Source: Armadillidium nasatum
Lineage: Eukaryota; Arthropoda; Malacostraca; Isopoda; Armadillidiidae
Reading direction: 5' to 3'
Assembly (NCBI GenBank): GCA_009176605.1
Contig: SEYY01000958.1
Span: 26,369 to 90,368, forward strand
DNA: 64,000 bases
Of the stretch, positions 45,758 through 61,378 are shown one piece after another. Each line of letters begins with the position of its first letter. Position 1 is the first letter of the stretch. The position numbers and the translations under genes were made by a program. The notes below the pieces were generated by a model that worked only from the letters and a program-made list of their open reading frames with translations, searched no databases and was not told the origin of the DNA.

Positions 45758-46828
45758 TCAAGGTTTGTTAGGTTTAGTAGAAGGGAAAGAATATGGAATG
45801 TATGCCTTCATGCCAGAGAGAATCACCTCGGTTATACGCTCAGCACACTCCGATGGACCCCTCCCACGAAAGCAATAATCATTCCATGGGAAATCAGAGA
45901 AGTACAACCGCAAGTCAGACCAGTTAGCATCACCGAAGTGCCAGAAACGTCTCCTCGTCGAAGGCTGCCGCCGTTCTTGTGGAAGACTTGAAGAGACAGG
46001 ACAAGATGCTGAGATAAGAAGGTGATCGGATGAACCCAGAGGAGGAAAGAGTTTAACAGTATAAGGAGAAGGATATGAAGTAAGGAAAAGATCAAGTATG
46101 TTGGGTTCATCACCAAGGCATTCAGGGATACGGGTAGGGAGTTGCACCAACTGCTCAAAGTTGTTCTGGATAGAAAAGTTGTAGGAGAGTTCACCGGCTG
46201 AATCATGAGAACCAGATGAAAGCCATTGGCGGTGGTGAACATTGAAATCACCTAAAACGATGATTTCAGAGAAAGGAGAAGACAGATTGTGCTCTATTTT
46301 GGAGTTTAAATAGTCAAAGAATTTTGGATAGTCAGTAGAGTTAGGAGATAAATAAACAGAACAAATAAATTTAGTCGTAGAATTGCAAGAGAGCTTTAGC
46401 CATAAGGTAGAAAATTCAGGAGACTCCAAATTAGAGACACGAGAGCAAATAACATCATTGCGCATATATGGGCAACAACCGCCTTTGGCTGAAAATTGAG
46501 GATAGAGACAGTAGGAGTTAACAGAATAAGGTTTGCTGTCAGGACACTCAAGCAACTGAGTTTCGGTTAGAAACAAGAGATGAGGTTTAGAAGAAGAGAG
46601 ATGGTGTTCGACAAAGGGGAAATTAGTAAAAAGACCGCGAATGTTGCAGAAATTAATGAAAAAAGAAGACCGTGCACCGGGGCAAGCCGGACGCCGGGTC
46701 ATGGCGGCACCATCCCCATCATCGGAGGCCGCCAACTCCCAGGTGATGATGGGGTGAGGGGTATATGAAGGGCATTCTTTGGATGCCGCCCCTCGCAGCA
46801 TCTCCGAGGCAGCTGTAGGTATTGCCAT
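45758..46828 (-). pseudogene. TA-B copy 1 endonuclease
   Basis: A 356-residue open frame. INFCNIRGLFTNFPFVEHHL (Asn motif), LLFLTETQLLE (catalytic Glu), EIIVLGDFNVHHRQWL (GDFN), PNILDLFLTSYPS and LGSSDHLLISASC (SDH) are in order with no missing catalytic residue. A Pro/Ala/Asp-rich N-terminus precedes it. The endonuclease alone looks intact; the ORF then shifts before the RT. Confidence 0.88.
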
Positions 46829-47126
46829 TTTGATTACTTTTATAAAGGAAATGTAAGAGTAAGCGCTTGTAAAATGTGGGAACGTGTGAAGAATAGGGAA
46901 TGGAGAGGTAGTTGGAGCATAGACACTCCAGAGTGGGGCGGAGGCACGCTAGAGACCCCCAGAGAATATGAAACGCGAAAAGGAACGAACCAAAGGGCAA
47001 CGAAGTGAAACGAAATGGTCTAGCCCATCCTATCACTCCGTGGGTTATGCCCAATGGGGGGTACTTGCATCGCTTTGGACAGCGCTACGTTCTAAGTATG
47101 TTAATTGAAAGTTTTGTTACTCCTCC

Positions 47127-47477
<351 letters not shown>

Positions 47478-47759
47478 TTTGATCATATATACTCCTCTCT
47501 TCCTTTATATGTAAATCATGGGTTGCAAAATTTTTGCAAACTTTTTTATTGGTTTTGAATAACTAATCAAAATCTATCTTTTTTTTAACATAAATAATGG
47601 TTCATTGGTGTGTTATAATAAAATGCAATTTAATTTATTTAAAATTTCATAAATCTATTAAAAAAATTAAGGAATTAAAATAAAATAAATAGCAGTTGTG
47701 CACTAACTAGTTCAATATAGTGATGGTTGCACAAACTTCCAACCAGATTTTGAGCCTCC

Positions 47760-47893
<134 letters not shown>

Positions 47894-47905
47894 CAAAATT
47901 CTTAG

Positions 47906-47968
47906 GTACCTACTCCAGGAAAGATAACACTACTTGTTGCAAGAAGAATTGAAAGGAATCAGGAAGAG
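47906..47968 (+). CDS. par-3: par-3 exon E: C-terminal strand of PDZ3
   Basis: 63 nt, 21 codons, phase 0 at both ends: VPTPGKITLLVARRIERNQEE. ITLLVARRI matches the last strand of Par-3 PDZ3 (IQLIVARRI). The acceptor is AAATTCTTAG|GT at 47905/47906 and the donor GAG|GTAAAT at 47968/47969. Exon length is divisible by three, so skipping would keep the frame but remove the last strand of PDZ3. It is isolated by 27 kb and 13 kb of repeat-rich intron. Confidence 0.88.
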
Positions 47969-49389
47969 GTAAATCATTTTGACTTATTTTGTAAAGGGGG
48001 TAGGGGTTGGGGGAAGTTTAGAGTTAAAAACAGGTTAACAGTTACTGGATTGATTTACTGTTTTTATTTTTTCAGTTACTTTTAATTTGGTTATAGTGTA
48101 TGAATAGCAGGTTGACTTAAAAATTAATGATCTTTTGCTTTCCACTTGATGCATGCCAGTCCTGAAGCTTGTTGCTGCAACATAGTATCTTTCTCACCCT
48201 TTCGCCTCATCATTATCTGTATTTATTTAAATAATTAAATATTTGTTATTTATGAAATGAATTTGTAATTTGTTTCATTTATCATGCACTATTTCAATCG
48301 CAATTCAATCCAAAATTATATTAATTACCACATTTGTATTTTAAAAGAGAAGTCAACAATGTAAAATAATTGATGATATACACCAATGGTGAAAAATCTT
48401 CCAAAATTAAAATAAAACTGATTTACCCTTATTTAAATATGTAACTCCTCAATAAATTTAAATTTGTTTATATATTATTAATTAAATGTTACTGCATTAA
48501 GTAATTTAGCAGTGGCAATTATATTTAAGCTACAAAATTGAATTTGCGAAAATAATGGAATTCTTTCCAAGAAATTGAAAGGATCTAACACAAACACAAG
48601 TCAAATGTAAGTTTATTAAAAAAAGCTTCAAATAAAAGATAGTGAATAATTAAGACATAACTTTATTTTCCTAAACACCTGTTTTATGAAGGTAAATGAA
48701 AAACCCAAAGAAAGTGGAAAATATACATCAAAATGAAATATATAAGTAATACTCAAAATCTATGCTACACAATTGTAATATGCAAATCAAAAAATATGCA
48801 TGCCAATCAGTTTTAAGCAAATTAATATAGATAAACAAATGAATTCAACTTCATTAATAGAAATAAGAAAAAGTTGCAATAAATGGTACAAATTATAATT
48901 AAATAATAATATGTGCATGATTGAATAATATAAATGCACTGACATTTTAAAAAGGATAGTTTTATGTTTTATTAAATAAATAGGCAGAATTAAATATATA
49001 ACATTAAATAGTAACCACACTTTAAAAGAATAAATCAGTTCAGGTACTTCATTTTCCTATTAATTAAAGGTTATAAGATATATTTATATATTTTTAAAAT
49101 ATATTAATATTATTATTTTTAATAATAATCATATTAATTGATACTTGTATGGTGTCCAGGTAAATTAAGTATTCAGGGGGAAAAACAACCAAGAAACTAG
49201 CATAACCAGACCTATGTAGTAAATAAATAAAATATTTAATTTCACTTTTGTTAACATAAAAAATTGCCTATCAACACTACAAAAAGTAATTATAAATATT
49301 ATGTATGAACAATAAAAATAAAGATATTAAGATGAAATTCATTAAGGAATATTATCCTTAAAAAGGAAAAAATTAATACCTTAATAAGT
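47969..49389. other. Par-3 intron, no gene
   Basis: About 1.4 kb of AT-rich intron without recognised element motifs or arrays; probably one of the few old intron stretches not built from recent insertions. Confidence 0.5.
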
Positions 49390-49599
49390 ATACCTGAGTT
49401 GAGAAGGGAGGGAATTGTTAGGAAGAAGGTAGTTAGCAATGACTTAGTTGAGACTAGAGGCTCATGTAGGCAAGAAGTGGTGAGGGAGTAGGTAATGGGG
49501 ATAAGTAGACCTAAGTGACTCACCTAGGCAGGAATTTGAGAGGTGGAGAGCTATAGAGGCAGATAGGACTGCAGATAGATGGTGTGTTGTAGAGAATAG

Positions 49600-50165
49600 A
49601 AGTAATAAAATTAGGATCTTGAGGGACACTAGACCTGTGATCTGCAGTAACAGGTTTAGCTGTCTTTCTGATGGGGAGGAATCTGAAGTGGCCAGTTGTG
49701 ATGTCGGGTTTCCCAAGAGGAAGACTGGAGGCATTACTGATTGGTGACTCTCAGATACGATATTTAGATAGGACTTTTAGAAATACGGATAAAAGGAAAC
49801 GAATGAGAGTATGTTATCCAGGTGCACGAGTAAATGATATTGTGGACAGAATAGATAGGGAGATTACAGATACGAATGTGAATGCAAGAGTGATTGTCCA
49901 TGTTGGAACAAATGATATAGGTTATAGAAGGTCAGAGGAACTGATAGCAAGCTATAAGAATTTGATTGAAAGACTGAAAGTAAGTGGTAGGAAATGAATA
50001 GTGTCAGGTATATTACCCAGGTTGGGAGCAGGACTAGACTGGGAAAGTGGGGCTTTTGGTGTAAATGAAAGGGTTAGGAATTTATGTTTATCAGAGAATA
50101 TTGAATTTTTGAATCACTGGGAAGAATTTCAGGATGAGAATCTATTTGTAAGAGAGAGTTCACCT
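49600..50165 (+). pseudogene. CR1-like ORF1: SGNH (GDSL-type) hydrolase domain
   Basis: A frame upstream of 49671 reads SNRFSCLSDGEESEVAS, then, after a shift, frame 49671-49997 reads EALLIGDSQIRYLDRTF (block I, catalytic Ser in GDSQ), CYPGARVNDI (block II Gly) and VIVHVGTNDIGYRRSEEL (block III GTND). After a stop at 49998 coding resumes with SGILPRLGAG and WEEFQDENLFVRE. Block V (DGxHLS) is spoiled by an indel near 50150-50165. Such esterase ORF1 proteins bind or modify membranes or lipids in CR1 elements; the role is not settled. Confidence 0.8.
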
Positions 50166-50168
50166 TAG

Positions 50169-50633
50169 TTGAGAGAGTGTGCAGCTTCTAAGTCACAGGC
50201 TGGAGAGATGTCTGCCGGGAAACTAGGTAAGGATATGGGTGAAGGGCATAATGTTGGCATTGCTAGTTGTGGAGATGGTGATTTTAATACTGATGGTGGG
50301 ATTAATGGTGGTATGAATATAAATAGAGGGGCTTTACAATATGGGCCTATTAATAAAAATTTAGACAATAATAGAAATCAAGATGGTAAGGATACATATA
50401 AGGACATGTTTAGTATGAAATGTTTTTACACAAATGCTCAGAGCCTTAGAAACAAAAAAGATGAATTTACAAATTATATTATAGAGAAGAATCTTGACAT
50501 TATTTGCATTATTGAAGCTTGGGTTAATGAGGCATTTTACAGAGACTCTCTACAGGAATATGAAATAGACGGATACTCATTTTACCTATACCAACGTAGA
50601 GGAAGGAATGGTGGAGGTGTAGCACTATGTTAA
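50169..50633 (+). pseudogene. CR1-like ORF2, endonuclease N-terminal half
   Basis: 154 residues. After a Gly/Asn-rich leader, MKCFYTNAQSLRNKKDEFTN (Asn motif) and LDIICIIEAWVNEAF (catalytic Glu) open the APE-type endonuclease; RRGRNGGGVALC follows and then a stop. The second half continues at 50783 in another frame. Confidence 0.8.
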
Positions 50634-50782
50634 AAGCAATATTGAATCAGTGTTAATAGCTGACATTAAAACAAATCAGGATGTGAAATCTCTGTGGGTA
50701 GATATTCTTATGTATAATAAATCATACAGGATAGGAGCATTTTATAGAGCTTCCTGATCAGAGTCAAGTATTAGATGAAGAA

Positions 50783-51421
50783 ATGGTGAAGGAAATCAAG
50801 GTAGCATGTCAAAATAATGTAAAAGGGATAGTCATTATGGGAGATTTTAATTTTCCAGACATTGAGTGGAATACTTTGAGTAGTATAGTTAATAGAAGTT
50901 CAGTATTTGTAAATTGTATTCTATACAACTTTTTGAGTCAGGTGGTCCAAGAACCAACAAGGCATGCAGCATTGTTAGATTTAATATTAACAAATGATGA
51001 AAATATGGTGAATGATATCAAAGTCGGGGAGACTTTAGGAGCTAGTGATCATTATATTATTAGATTTAACTGGAATGTGAGGTCTGGGCCCAAATTGCAA
51101 GTCAATAGGGAAAAGATATTAGATTTTAGAAACAGAGATTTTAGCAAATTCCGAGCAATGCTCAATGAAATTGACTGGGATAAGGAGTTTAACGGTCAAA
51201 ATTGTTTCATCATGTTGAAATACTTCAAGCAAATATTGGTTACCATCCAGTCTGTGTGCTTTAAACATAAACCTATTAGGGTGGTGAATAGAAAACCTAA
51301 TTGGTGGAGTAGAGAGATAAAAGAGAAAATCAGTGAAAAGCGTAGATGTTTTAAAATATTCAAAGGTAGGAGCAGGGAGGAAGATTTGGAATATAAGATA
51401 ATTAGGAATGAACTTACATAG
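50783..51421 (+). pseudogene. CR1-like ORF2, endonuclease C-terminal half
   Basis: 212 residues. GIVIMGDFNFPDIEWNTL (GDFN), LLDLILTNDENMV and GETLGASDHYIIRF (SDH) complete the endonuclease motifs. WWSREIKEKISEKRR begins the segment linking endonuclease to RT. A stop at 51419 follows. Confidence 0.85.
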
Positions 51422-51597
51422 GAACATAGGAAAATAGAGATAGTTAGAAGCCACAAGGGCCTATCGAGACTTAACCACTCAATAAGAAGAGCAAAGAGAA
51501 TTGCAGAAATTAATTTGGCAAGGAACAGTTATAAAGACCTGAAATTTTTTTTTTTAGCTTTTATAAATTCAAAAGTAAGTAGAAGAAAATTGGCCCA

Positions 51598-52745
51598 ATT
51601 AAAATTGATGGGAATTTAGTAAGTTCAGATAAGGAATTGGTTAATATTTTCAATGCTTATTTTGCATCAGTTTTTACTGAGAAAAGGTTGATAGCAGTTC
51701 AGAGACTAATAGCTCTAGTATACATGTAATGAATAGGTGTACAGCATTTGAAATTGAGTTGAATGAAATTAAATCTTTACTAGAACATATTGACCCAAAT
51801 AAGGCAGCGGGTCCGGATGGTGTGTATGGTAGAATTCTAAAAGAGGGAGTAGCAGTATTGCAAAGGCACTGTATTTGATTTTTAAGCGATCTATTGCTTT
51901 TGGAGAGGTACCTGAGGACTGGAAAACGGCATATGTGGTGCCCATTTTTAAAAAAGGTAGTAAGGAAGATTTAGGGAACTATAGGCCAGTTAGTTTAACA
52001 TCTCTGGTTGTGAAAATTTTGGAAAAGTTACTGAAAAATCATATAGAGAAGCATTTAGATGATAACAAGATACTATATAACTCCCAGCATGGCTTTAGAA
52101 AGGGTAGATCATGTCAGACAAATCTACTAGAATTTATGGAATATATTACTGAATGTATAGACCGGGGTGATACAGTTGATGTTCTATATTTAAACTTTAG
52201 CAAAGCTTTTGATAAGGTACCCCATGTTAGGCTGAAACAAAAGATGTCACAGTGTGGTGTAGATGGAATAATACACAATTGGATTAAAGAGTGGCTAAAG
52301 AACAGAAGGCAGAGTGTATTACTTAATGGTACTAAGTCTTATGGGAAATAGTGAAGAGTGGGGTCCCACAGGGTTCTGTGCTGGGACCACTTTTGTTCCT
52401 TATTTATTATATAAATGATTTAGACAAAGGTCTTAAATGTAAGTTTCTAAGTTTGCAGATGACACCAAAGTGGTAACCTCAGTAAGGAATAATGATGGAT
52501 GCATAAAGCTTCAAGGTGATCTAGATAGACTTCTTGGTTGGGCAGAGAGGTGGCAAATGAACTTCAGCAGTAAAAAATGTAAAGTTCTTCATGTAAGTTA
52601 CTCAAATGAAGGATTTAATTATGAAATGAATGGGGATTGGCTTGAGGCTGTGGACCAAGAAAAGGATTTAGGTGTAATTATTAGCAGTAATCTGAAGGTG
52701 GGTGATCAATGTTTGGAAGCAAGGAATAGAGCTAATAAGATGTTA
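51598..52745 (+). pseudogene. CR1-like ORF2, reverse transcriptase
   Basis: Frame 51875-52351 holds VPIFKKGSKEDLGNYRPVSL, NSQHGFRKGRSCQTNLLEF and VLYLNFSKAFDKVPHVRL. Motif A normally reads LDFSKAFD; here the catalytic Asp is Asn. Motif B ([14 protein letters not shown]) lies at about 52355-52395 after a shift, motif C is shifted into KFLSLQMTPKW where FADDTK would be expected in the next frame, and the thumb LGWAERWQMNFSSKKCKVLH is in 52470-52745. At least four lesions. Confidence 0.85.
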
Positions 52746-53408
52746 GGTATGAACCGACCGGGGCCCCGGGCCCGGCCAACCCCGACACAGGCTAAAAATC
52801 CGGGAAAACCGGGGTTAAAATGGGAAATTATACTTGAAGGGACAATCCAATTTCATTTTTTTTTTTTTTAGTAATTTTCAGCCGATTCTCCTGAAATGTT
52901 AAGTGTATATAGCTTTTCTCCTTTTCTAGTGTTTTCCTGAGTCTATAACTATTAAAAACTTTTTTTTTTGTTTTGTTGAAATTTGACCCTTTTCAAATGA
53001 ATGGCGAGGCCAAACCACTTTTCGGAATGACCTGAAATTTGTACTGTATATTTAAAATTCTATTGGCAACAAAACTTTGTATTAGACTTTTGTTTCTAAA
53101 GTTATAGGAAAAAATGTTATAAGCCCAAAACTGAACAGCTATCGAAAAAAAAAAATAAAAATTTTTTTTTTTTATTTTGAAAACAAAAATCCACCTTTTA
53201 GGACATAAAAATTAAAACAAAAAACTACAACTATAACATTTATTTTTGGTGGGTGTATAGAGGATGGATGGGGATACAAATTCCTATATATACTCTATTC
53301 AATGCGATTCGTTGGTTTCGAGATATAGCCTTCAAGACAGTCAATTTTTGACCGAATTTCAAAAATTCCTAAAGTTTTTGAGGCTATATCTCGCTTCAAA
53401 CAAATAGC

Positions 53409-53411
<3 letters not shown>
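52746..53411. other. Unrecognised segment after truncated CR1
   Basis: Begins with a GC-rich burst (CCGACCGGGGCCCCGGGCCC at 52756) and continues T/A-rich with homopolymer runs. An inverted repeat of 13 bp (CGAGATATAGCCT at 53319-53331, AGGCTATATCTCG at 53381-53393) lies near its end. It could be a DNA-transposon or 3' UTR of an unknown element; no coding is seen. Confidence 0.4.

Positions 53412-53498
<87 letters not shown>
53412..53498. repeat. (TA)n microsatellite at 3' end of TA-B copy 2
   Basis: About 87 bp of TA. Confidence 0.97.
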
Positions 53499-53502
<4 letters not shown>

Positions 53503-56125
53503 TTTTTGTCTTCTTGTGAGCAAAGGCCGGAGGCCCACCAAATTCCACCAGAATTGGGAAACATTCTGAATCTGGTCGCTAATGGCAGACGTGACCCGAC
53601 ACACGGCAATTGAAAATGTGCAAGTCAAAGAAAGTCGGGAAATTAGATAAAGGGAGTGTGTTGCAGACTTTACCAGTAGAGTACATGTAAGGGTGAGCAC
53701 AGCGGTTAAGTCTGGGGTCAGAGAGTTGGACTGAGAAAAGATGAGACTGTGTAGAAAGTCGTGTCGCACGAGCCCTTCTCAATGGAGGAGGTATGCGACT
53801 TGAGAGTTCAGAAGAGCAATGTCCGTTGTAATAGCGATAGTATAGCGAAAGTGACGCAACAATTCGACGGGAAGAAAGACATTGGAGAGAGTAAGTAAGA
53901 GCAAAAGAGTTTATAAGACGAAAGGCCCGAGACTACACCTTTTCGAGAACAGCTGTATGTGTGGAACCACCCCAGATGTTCGAGGCGTACCCCATACAGG
54001 GGTGAACAACACCCCTATACAGAGCAATCAACTGGGGTGTTGTAAAAAAAACCACGAAGACGCCTCAGAACACCCAACCTCTAAGAGCTTGTTTAGTGAG
54101 AGAAATAATGTGATCTTTCCAAGAAAGATCACGAGAAAAAGAAACACCGAGAATGTTGAGGATAGATTAAGGTTTGAATTGAGTGTTTTCGATGAAGATA
54201 TCATAGTTGTGTGGAAGATTGCGTAGAGTAGAAAGAAGGAGGAATTGAATTTTTGAGGCATTGAAAACGACCAAATTTAAATAAGAGAAAGATCAGAGTT
54301 CAGTTGCTCCAAGACCATCCTTCTTGAATCTATCAACTGCTGTTGGGAGGGACGTCTTTCAAATTGAAACTAGTAATGAAGGGTGGAGTCATCGGCATAG
54401 GAGTGTATAGGAGACGAAGTAATAGAGAGAAGGTCATTGATGAAAATTAGAAAAAGAGTTGGAGAAAGGACAGATCCTTGAGGAACACCACTATTTATAG
54501 GAAAAACGGTGGCCGTCTACAATAGCTGCTATAGAACGACCAGAAAGGAAATTAGAGAGAAGGTCACAGAGAGAAGGATAGATTCCGAAAGAGGGAAGTT
54601 TGGAAATCAAAGCTTTGTGCCAGACTCTATCGAAAGCTTTCGATATGTCTAGGGCCACAGCGAAAGATTCAACAAAACCCCGAAGAGCGGAGGACCAAGA
54701 GTCAGAAGTAGGGAAAGAAGATCACCAGTAGAAAGTTCATTACGAAAGCCATATTGACGATCAGAGATATTATTGGAAGAATTGTGATGTTTCCAAATCT
54801 TCCTGTTAAGGATAGATTCGAAAACTTTAGGGAGAACGGAGGTTAAAGAAATGGGACGATAGTTGAAGGGTTGAGAGGGGTCCCTCTTCTTCGGCACAGG
54901 TTGAATGAGCGCACGTTTCCAGCAAGAAGGGAATATCGAAGTAGAAAGACAAAGAGGAAATAGTTTACCAAGGCAGGGTGCAAGCTTGAAGCACAAGGTT
55001 TGAGAACCGCAGGAGGAATACCATCAGGACCATACGCCTTCTTAGTGTTAAGCCCAGAGAGAGCAGAAATGACATCTTTAGAAGGAATTACAATGTTAGG
55101 CATAAATGAGTTTAAGAGAGAGTTGAAGGAGGAGGAATAGCTCCAGAATTTTCTAAGGTAGAGTTAGAGGCAAAAGTTTGAGTGAAGAGTTCAGCTTTAG
55201 TAGAAGGTAAAATGGCAGTTTTGCCATCAGAATAAACTAGAGGAGGAAAAGAGGAAGAAGCAAAGTTAGAGTTGACATTTTTTTCGAAATGCCAGAAAGG
55301 GTGAGAGTAAGAAGAGCCAGAAAGATTATTGCATTTGCGACGGAGAAAAGAGTTTTTGGTATTTCGAAGAATAGATTTTGCACGATTCCGGGATGAAATA
55401 TAAATTGAATGAGTTTCAGGAGTTGGAAGACGACGGTAAACTCTGAATTCAGCATCCTTGCTTCGGATAGCGCGAGAACAAGTGGAGTTAAACTAAAGTT
55501 TGTTAGGTTTAGTAGAAGGGAAAGAATATAGAATGTACGCCTGGATGCCAGAGAGAATCACCTCGGTTATACGCTCAGCACACTCCTAGAGACCCCTCCC
55601 ACTAAAGTAATAATCATTCCATGGGAAATCAGAGAAGTACAACCGCAAGTCAGACCAGTTAGCAGCACCGAAGTGCCAGAAACGTCTCCTCGCTGAAGGC
55701 GAGGGCCGTTCTTGTGGAAGACTTGAAGAGACAGGACAAGATACGGAGATAAGAATGTGATCGGATGAACCCAGAGGAGGAAAGAGTTTAACAGTATAAG
55801 GAGAAGGATAAGAATTAAGGAAAAGATCAAGTATGTTGGGTTCATCACCAAGGCATTCAGGGATACGGGTAGAGAGTTGCACCAACTGCTCAAAGTTGTT
55901 CTGGATAGAAAAGTTGTAGGAGAGTTCACCGGCTGAATCATAAGAACCAGATGAAAGCCATTGGCGGTGGTGAACATTGAAATCACCTAAAACGAAGATT
56001 TCGGAGAAAGGTGAAGAAGACAGAATGTGCTCTATTTTGGAGTTTAAATAGTCGAAGAATTTAGGATAGTTAGTAGAATTAGAAGATAAATAGACAGATC
56101 AAAGAAATTTAGTAGTAGAATTGTA
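53499..56125 (-). mobile_element. TA-B non-LTR retrotransposon, copy 2 (5'-truncated)
   Basis: Minus strand. The 3' end (GGCCTTTGCTCACAAGAAGAC, then A-rich) sits against (TA)n. Sequence is closely similar to copy 1 from its 3' end up to about 56125, inside the endonuclease, where it ends; the N-terminal endonuclease motifs are absent. RT blocks are in 55103-54649 (YGPDGIPPAVLKPCA, RQYGFRNELSTGDLL) and YADDS near 54390; endonuclease end (PNILDLFLNSYPS, SSDHILISVSC) in 55885-55586. Frameshifts throughout. Truncation at the 5' end is typical of target-primed reverse transcription. Confidence 0.87.
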
Positions 56126-58713
<2,588 letters not shown>

Positions 58714-59039
58714 AACTCCAAAACAACCCCACACACCACACCAAAACACAAACAGAAAACCTAAACAACCAAATATCAACCCAAATAAAAACACACACAA
58801 CCAACAACTACCTAAACTACCTTGTCCAAAACTTGGACAACACAAACAGCAAAAGAGTCTGGAAAACAATCCACACCATTCACAACGCAAAAAACAACCC
58901 ACTTCCCACACACAAAACACCAACCAATCCTTCAACACAAACTCCATTGACCTCCAAACAACACATCAACTTACTGGCCAAACATTTCGCTAAACAAAGT
59001 AACTTACCTACTCACCCCCAAAACAGGAAACAATCAAAA

Positions 59040-60344
59040 CAACTTAATCGTCATCACACCCACAATCACACAAAACACCATTAAAACCATCAAAAACTCT
59101 CCAGCAGCAGGCCCAGACAACATATCAAACGTTCACCTAAAACACCTATCAAACCACACAACCACATGCCTAACCACCATCTTCAACAAATCCATCCAAC
59201 TCAACTATATCCCTCCCCAATGGAAAAAAGCATTAATCATTTCTAAACTAAAACCTGGCAAAGACCCATCATTCACCTAAAACACCTATCAAACCACACA
59301 ACCACATGCCTAACCACCATCTTCAATAAATCCATCCAACTTCAACTATATCCCTCCCCAATGGAAAAAAGCATTAATCATTCCTAAACTAAAACCTGGC
59401 AAAGACCCATCAAACCCCTCCTCTTATCGCCCAATCTCCCTCTTATTCACTATCTCAAAACTTCTTGAAAAACTAATACTAAATTCTATCCTCCAATACA
59501 TTCCACAACAAAGCTTCCAACACAGTTTCAAACCCAACCACTCCACCAGCACAGCACTTACCAACATCATCCAACCAATAATAAACGGATTAAACCATAA
59601 ACCACATCACAAAACAATATTAATAGCAATAGATATAAACAAAGCCTTCGATACTGTCCCGAGACACAATCTAATCCATAAAATCCTCCAATCCAACATC
59701 TCAACAAACATCAAGAAATGGTTAGCCAACTTCCTATCAGGAAGAACCGCCCAAATAAACAAAACGGCCAAAAATCTCGGACCATATACATAAGAATTGG
59801 AGTACCCCAAGGAGCCATACTATCCCCCACACTATTTAACCTATACACAGCAGACCTCCCGCAACCCCAAACAACACCCACCCACATTACTTCATACGCC
59901 GACGACATAACTATTGCCACCACCCACCAAAATCTCGATACCGCAACAACAATCACACAAGACTACTTAACACTAATCCAAACATGGCTGACAGAAAACC
60001 AGATGACAGCATCCCCAAACAAATCCTCCATAACCCTAATAACAACAGACCGACACCTATTCAACACCCACCCACAAGTTCTCCTAAACAACACTCCCAT
60101 ACCCCTCAACAAAACTTCAAAGATTTTTGGCCTAACCTTTGACACCCACCTCACTTTCACCAAACACATCCAAAATACCACCTCAGCCGCAAACAGAAAA
60201 CTCAACATCCTCAAAACAGTGGCCAACACAGACATAAACAACAACATACAAACCTCAATTGCCATCTACAAACAATTTATACACCCCACCATCAACTATG
60301 CCTCCCCTGTCTGGCACACACAATGCTCTCCAATCAAAACTTAA
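59040..60344 (+). pseudogene. TA-A copy 4 reverse transcriptase
   Basis: Pieces in different frames: SPAAGPDNISN (about 59097) and a KLKPGKDPSNPSSYRPISLL-like block (59385-59450), motif A ILIAIDINKAFDTVPRHNLI (59615-59680), then frame 59718-60344 with GVPQGAILSPTLFNLYTADL (motif B), HITSYADDITIATTH (motif C intact), MTASPNKSSITLI and YKQFIHPTINYASPVWH. The 140-bp duplication and several indels inactivate it. Confidence 0.85.
59132..59412. repeat. Tandem duplication of 140 bp inside TA-A RT
   Basis: TTCACCTAAAACACCTATCA begins at 59132 and again at 59272; both copies run through AAACCTGGCAAAGACCCATC with about three differences including a one-base insertion. Confidence 0.93.
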
Positions 60345-61016
60345 TGACACTCCAAAGAACGCAAAATAGAGCCCTCCGCACAATTACCGGCTGCACACCC
60401 ACAACAACCCAACAACACCTACATTAAGAAACCAAAATGCTACCTATAAATAACCACCTCAAAATGATAGGCACTCAATTATATGCAAAAACCTTTCTAC
60501 TCACACACCCATGCCACAATACTCTCCTCCAACTTACCAAACACAGACTAAAACAACCTCCATCATCCTACAAACAAATCCTAAATCACATCCCATCCCC
60601 CCACCCCCAATACCACAATAACCAAACATATTCACACTCAACTAACGCATTCCTACTTGATCAACAGACCACCAAACAACATCCTTGACACACCCCCACC
60701 CGAAATAAACCCCGACTTCAGCAACCTCCCAAGACACTCACAAATCTCATTAGCAAGATTGAGATGTGGGCACCACCCAAACTTACAACAATACAAACAT
60801 AAATACAAAATAAACCAGACAACATCACCCACTTGTACCAGATGCGGAGAGGCCCCGGAGACCGAGTCGCACTTTCTATTACACTGTCCTTCCAATTCTC
60901 GCCCCAGAATCTCCTGGGGCATTACTACCTTGGAAGATCTCTGGTCGAGGCCGACTGCGGCGGGCGGCTTCATTAGCGAAGTGTGGCCACCTCAGCAGGG
61001 GGTGGTCAGGGGGTGA
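60345..61016 (+). pseudogene. TA-A copy 4 C-terminal domain with zinc knuckle
   Basis: Frame 60437-60688 (NHLKMIGTQLYAKT) and frame 60657-61016 ([70 protein letters not shown]). The CxxC-H-C knuckle is intact. This corresponds to 12988-13794 in copy 2. Confidence 0.82.
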
Positions 61017-61034
61017 GAAGGTAAAAAAAAAATG

Positions 61035-61137
<103 letters not shown>

Positions 61138-61240
61138 TTAAAGGAAAATCTGGTAATTTTAACAGAAATCTGGTTGGATATTCATTATATGACTGTCCAG
61201 CCCATCCCTAATACATCCACAAACTTTTTAACATTTTCAG

Positions 61241-61378
61241 ATTTTGGAAGGAACTAGAAATGTTGAGGAATGTTTGGACTTAGGAAATGCTGATTCCTAC
61301 CATGTTAATAACAATCCAGTTATTAACAGACTTAAAGGAAGCAATTGTCTGACTCTAAGAAATGAAAGCTATTACAAG
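61241..61378 (+). CDS. par-3: par-3 exon F: segment after PDZ3
   Basis: 138 nt, 46 codons, phase 0 at both ends. ILEGTRNVEECLDLGNADSY, then NPVINRLKG and LTLRNESYYK. A conserved LRNESYY-type block follows PDZ3 in arthropod Par-3 proteins as I know them, ahead of the aPKC-binding region. Acceptor ACATTTTCAG|AT at 61240/61241 with a normal pyrimidine tract, donor AAG|GTAAAG at 61378/61379. It joins exon E as QEE|ILEG. The following exon is outside the window. Confidence 0.82.

Larger units (their letters stand above)
49390..52745 (+). mobile_element. CR1/L2-like non-LTR retrotransposon with SGNH ORF1
   Basis: Plus strand, about 3.35 kb. ORF1 with a GDS-type esterase domain (49600-50165), ORF2 with endonuclease (50169-51421) and RT (51600-52745). 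It stops abruptly after the thumb wording EARNRANKMLG at about 52745, so the 3' end is missing and replaced by unrelated sequence. ORF1 plus ORF2 in this order is typical of CR1-group elements. Frames are broken at several sites. Confidence 0.85.
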
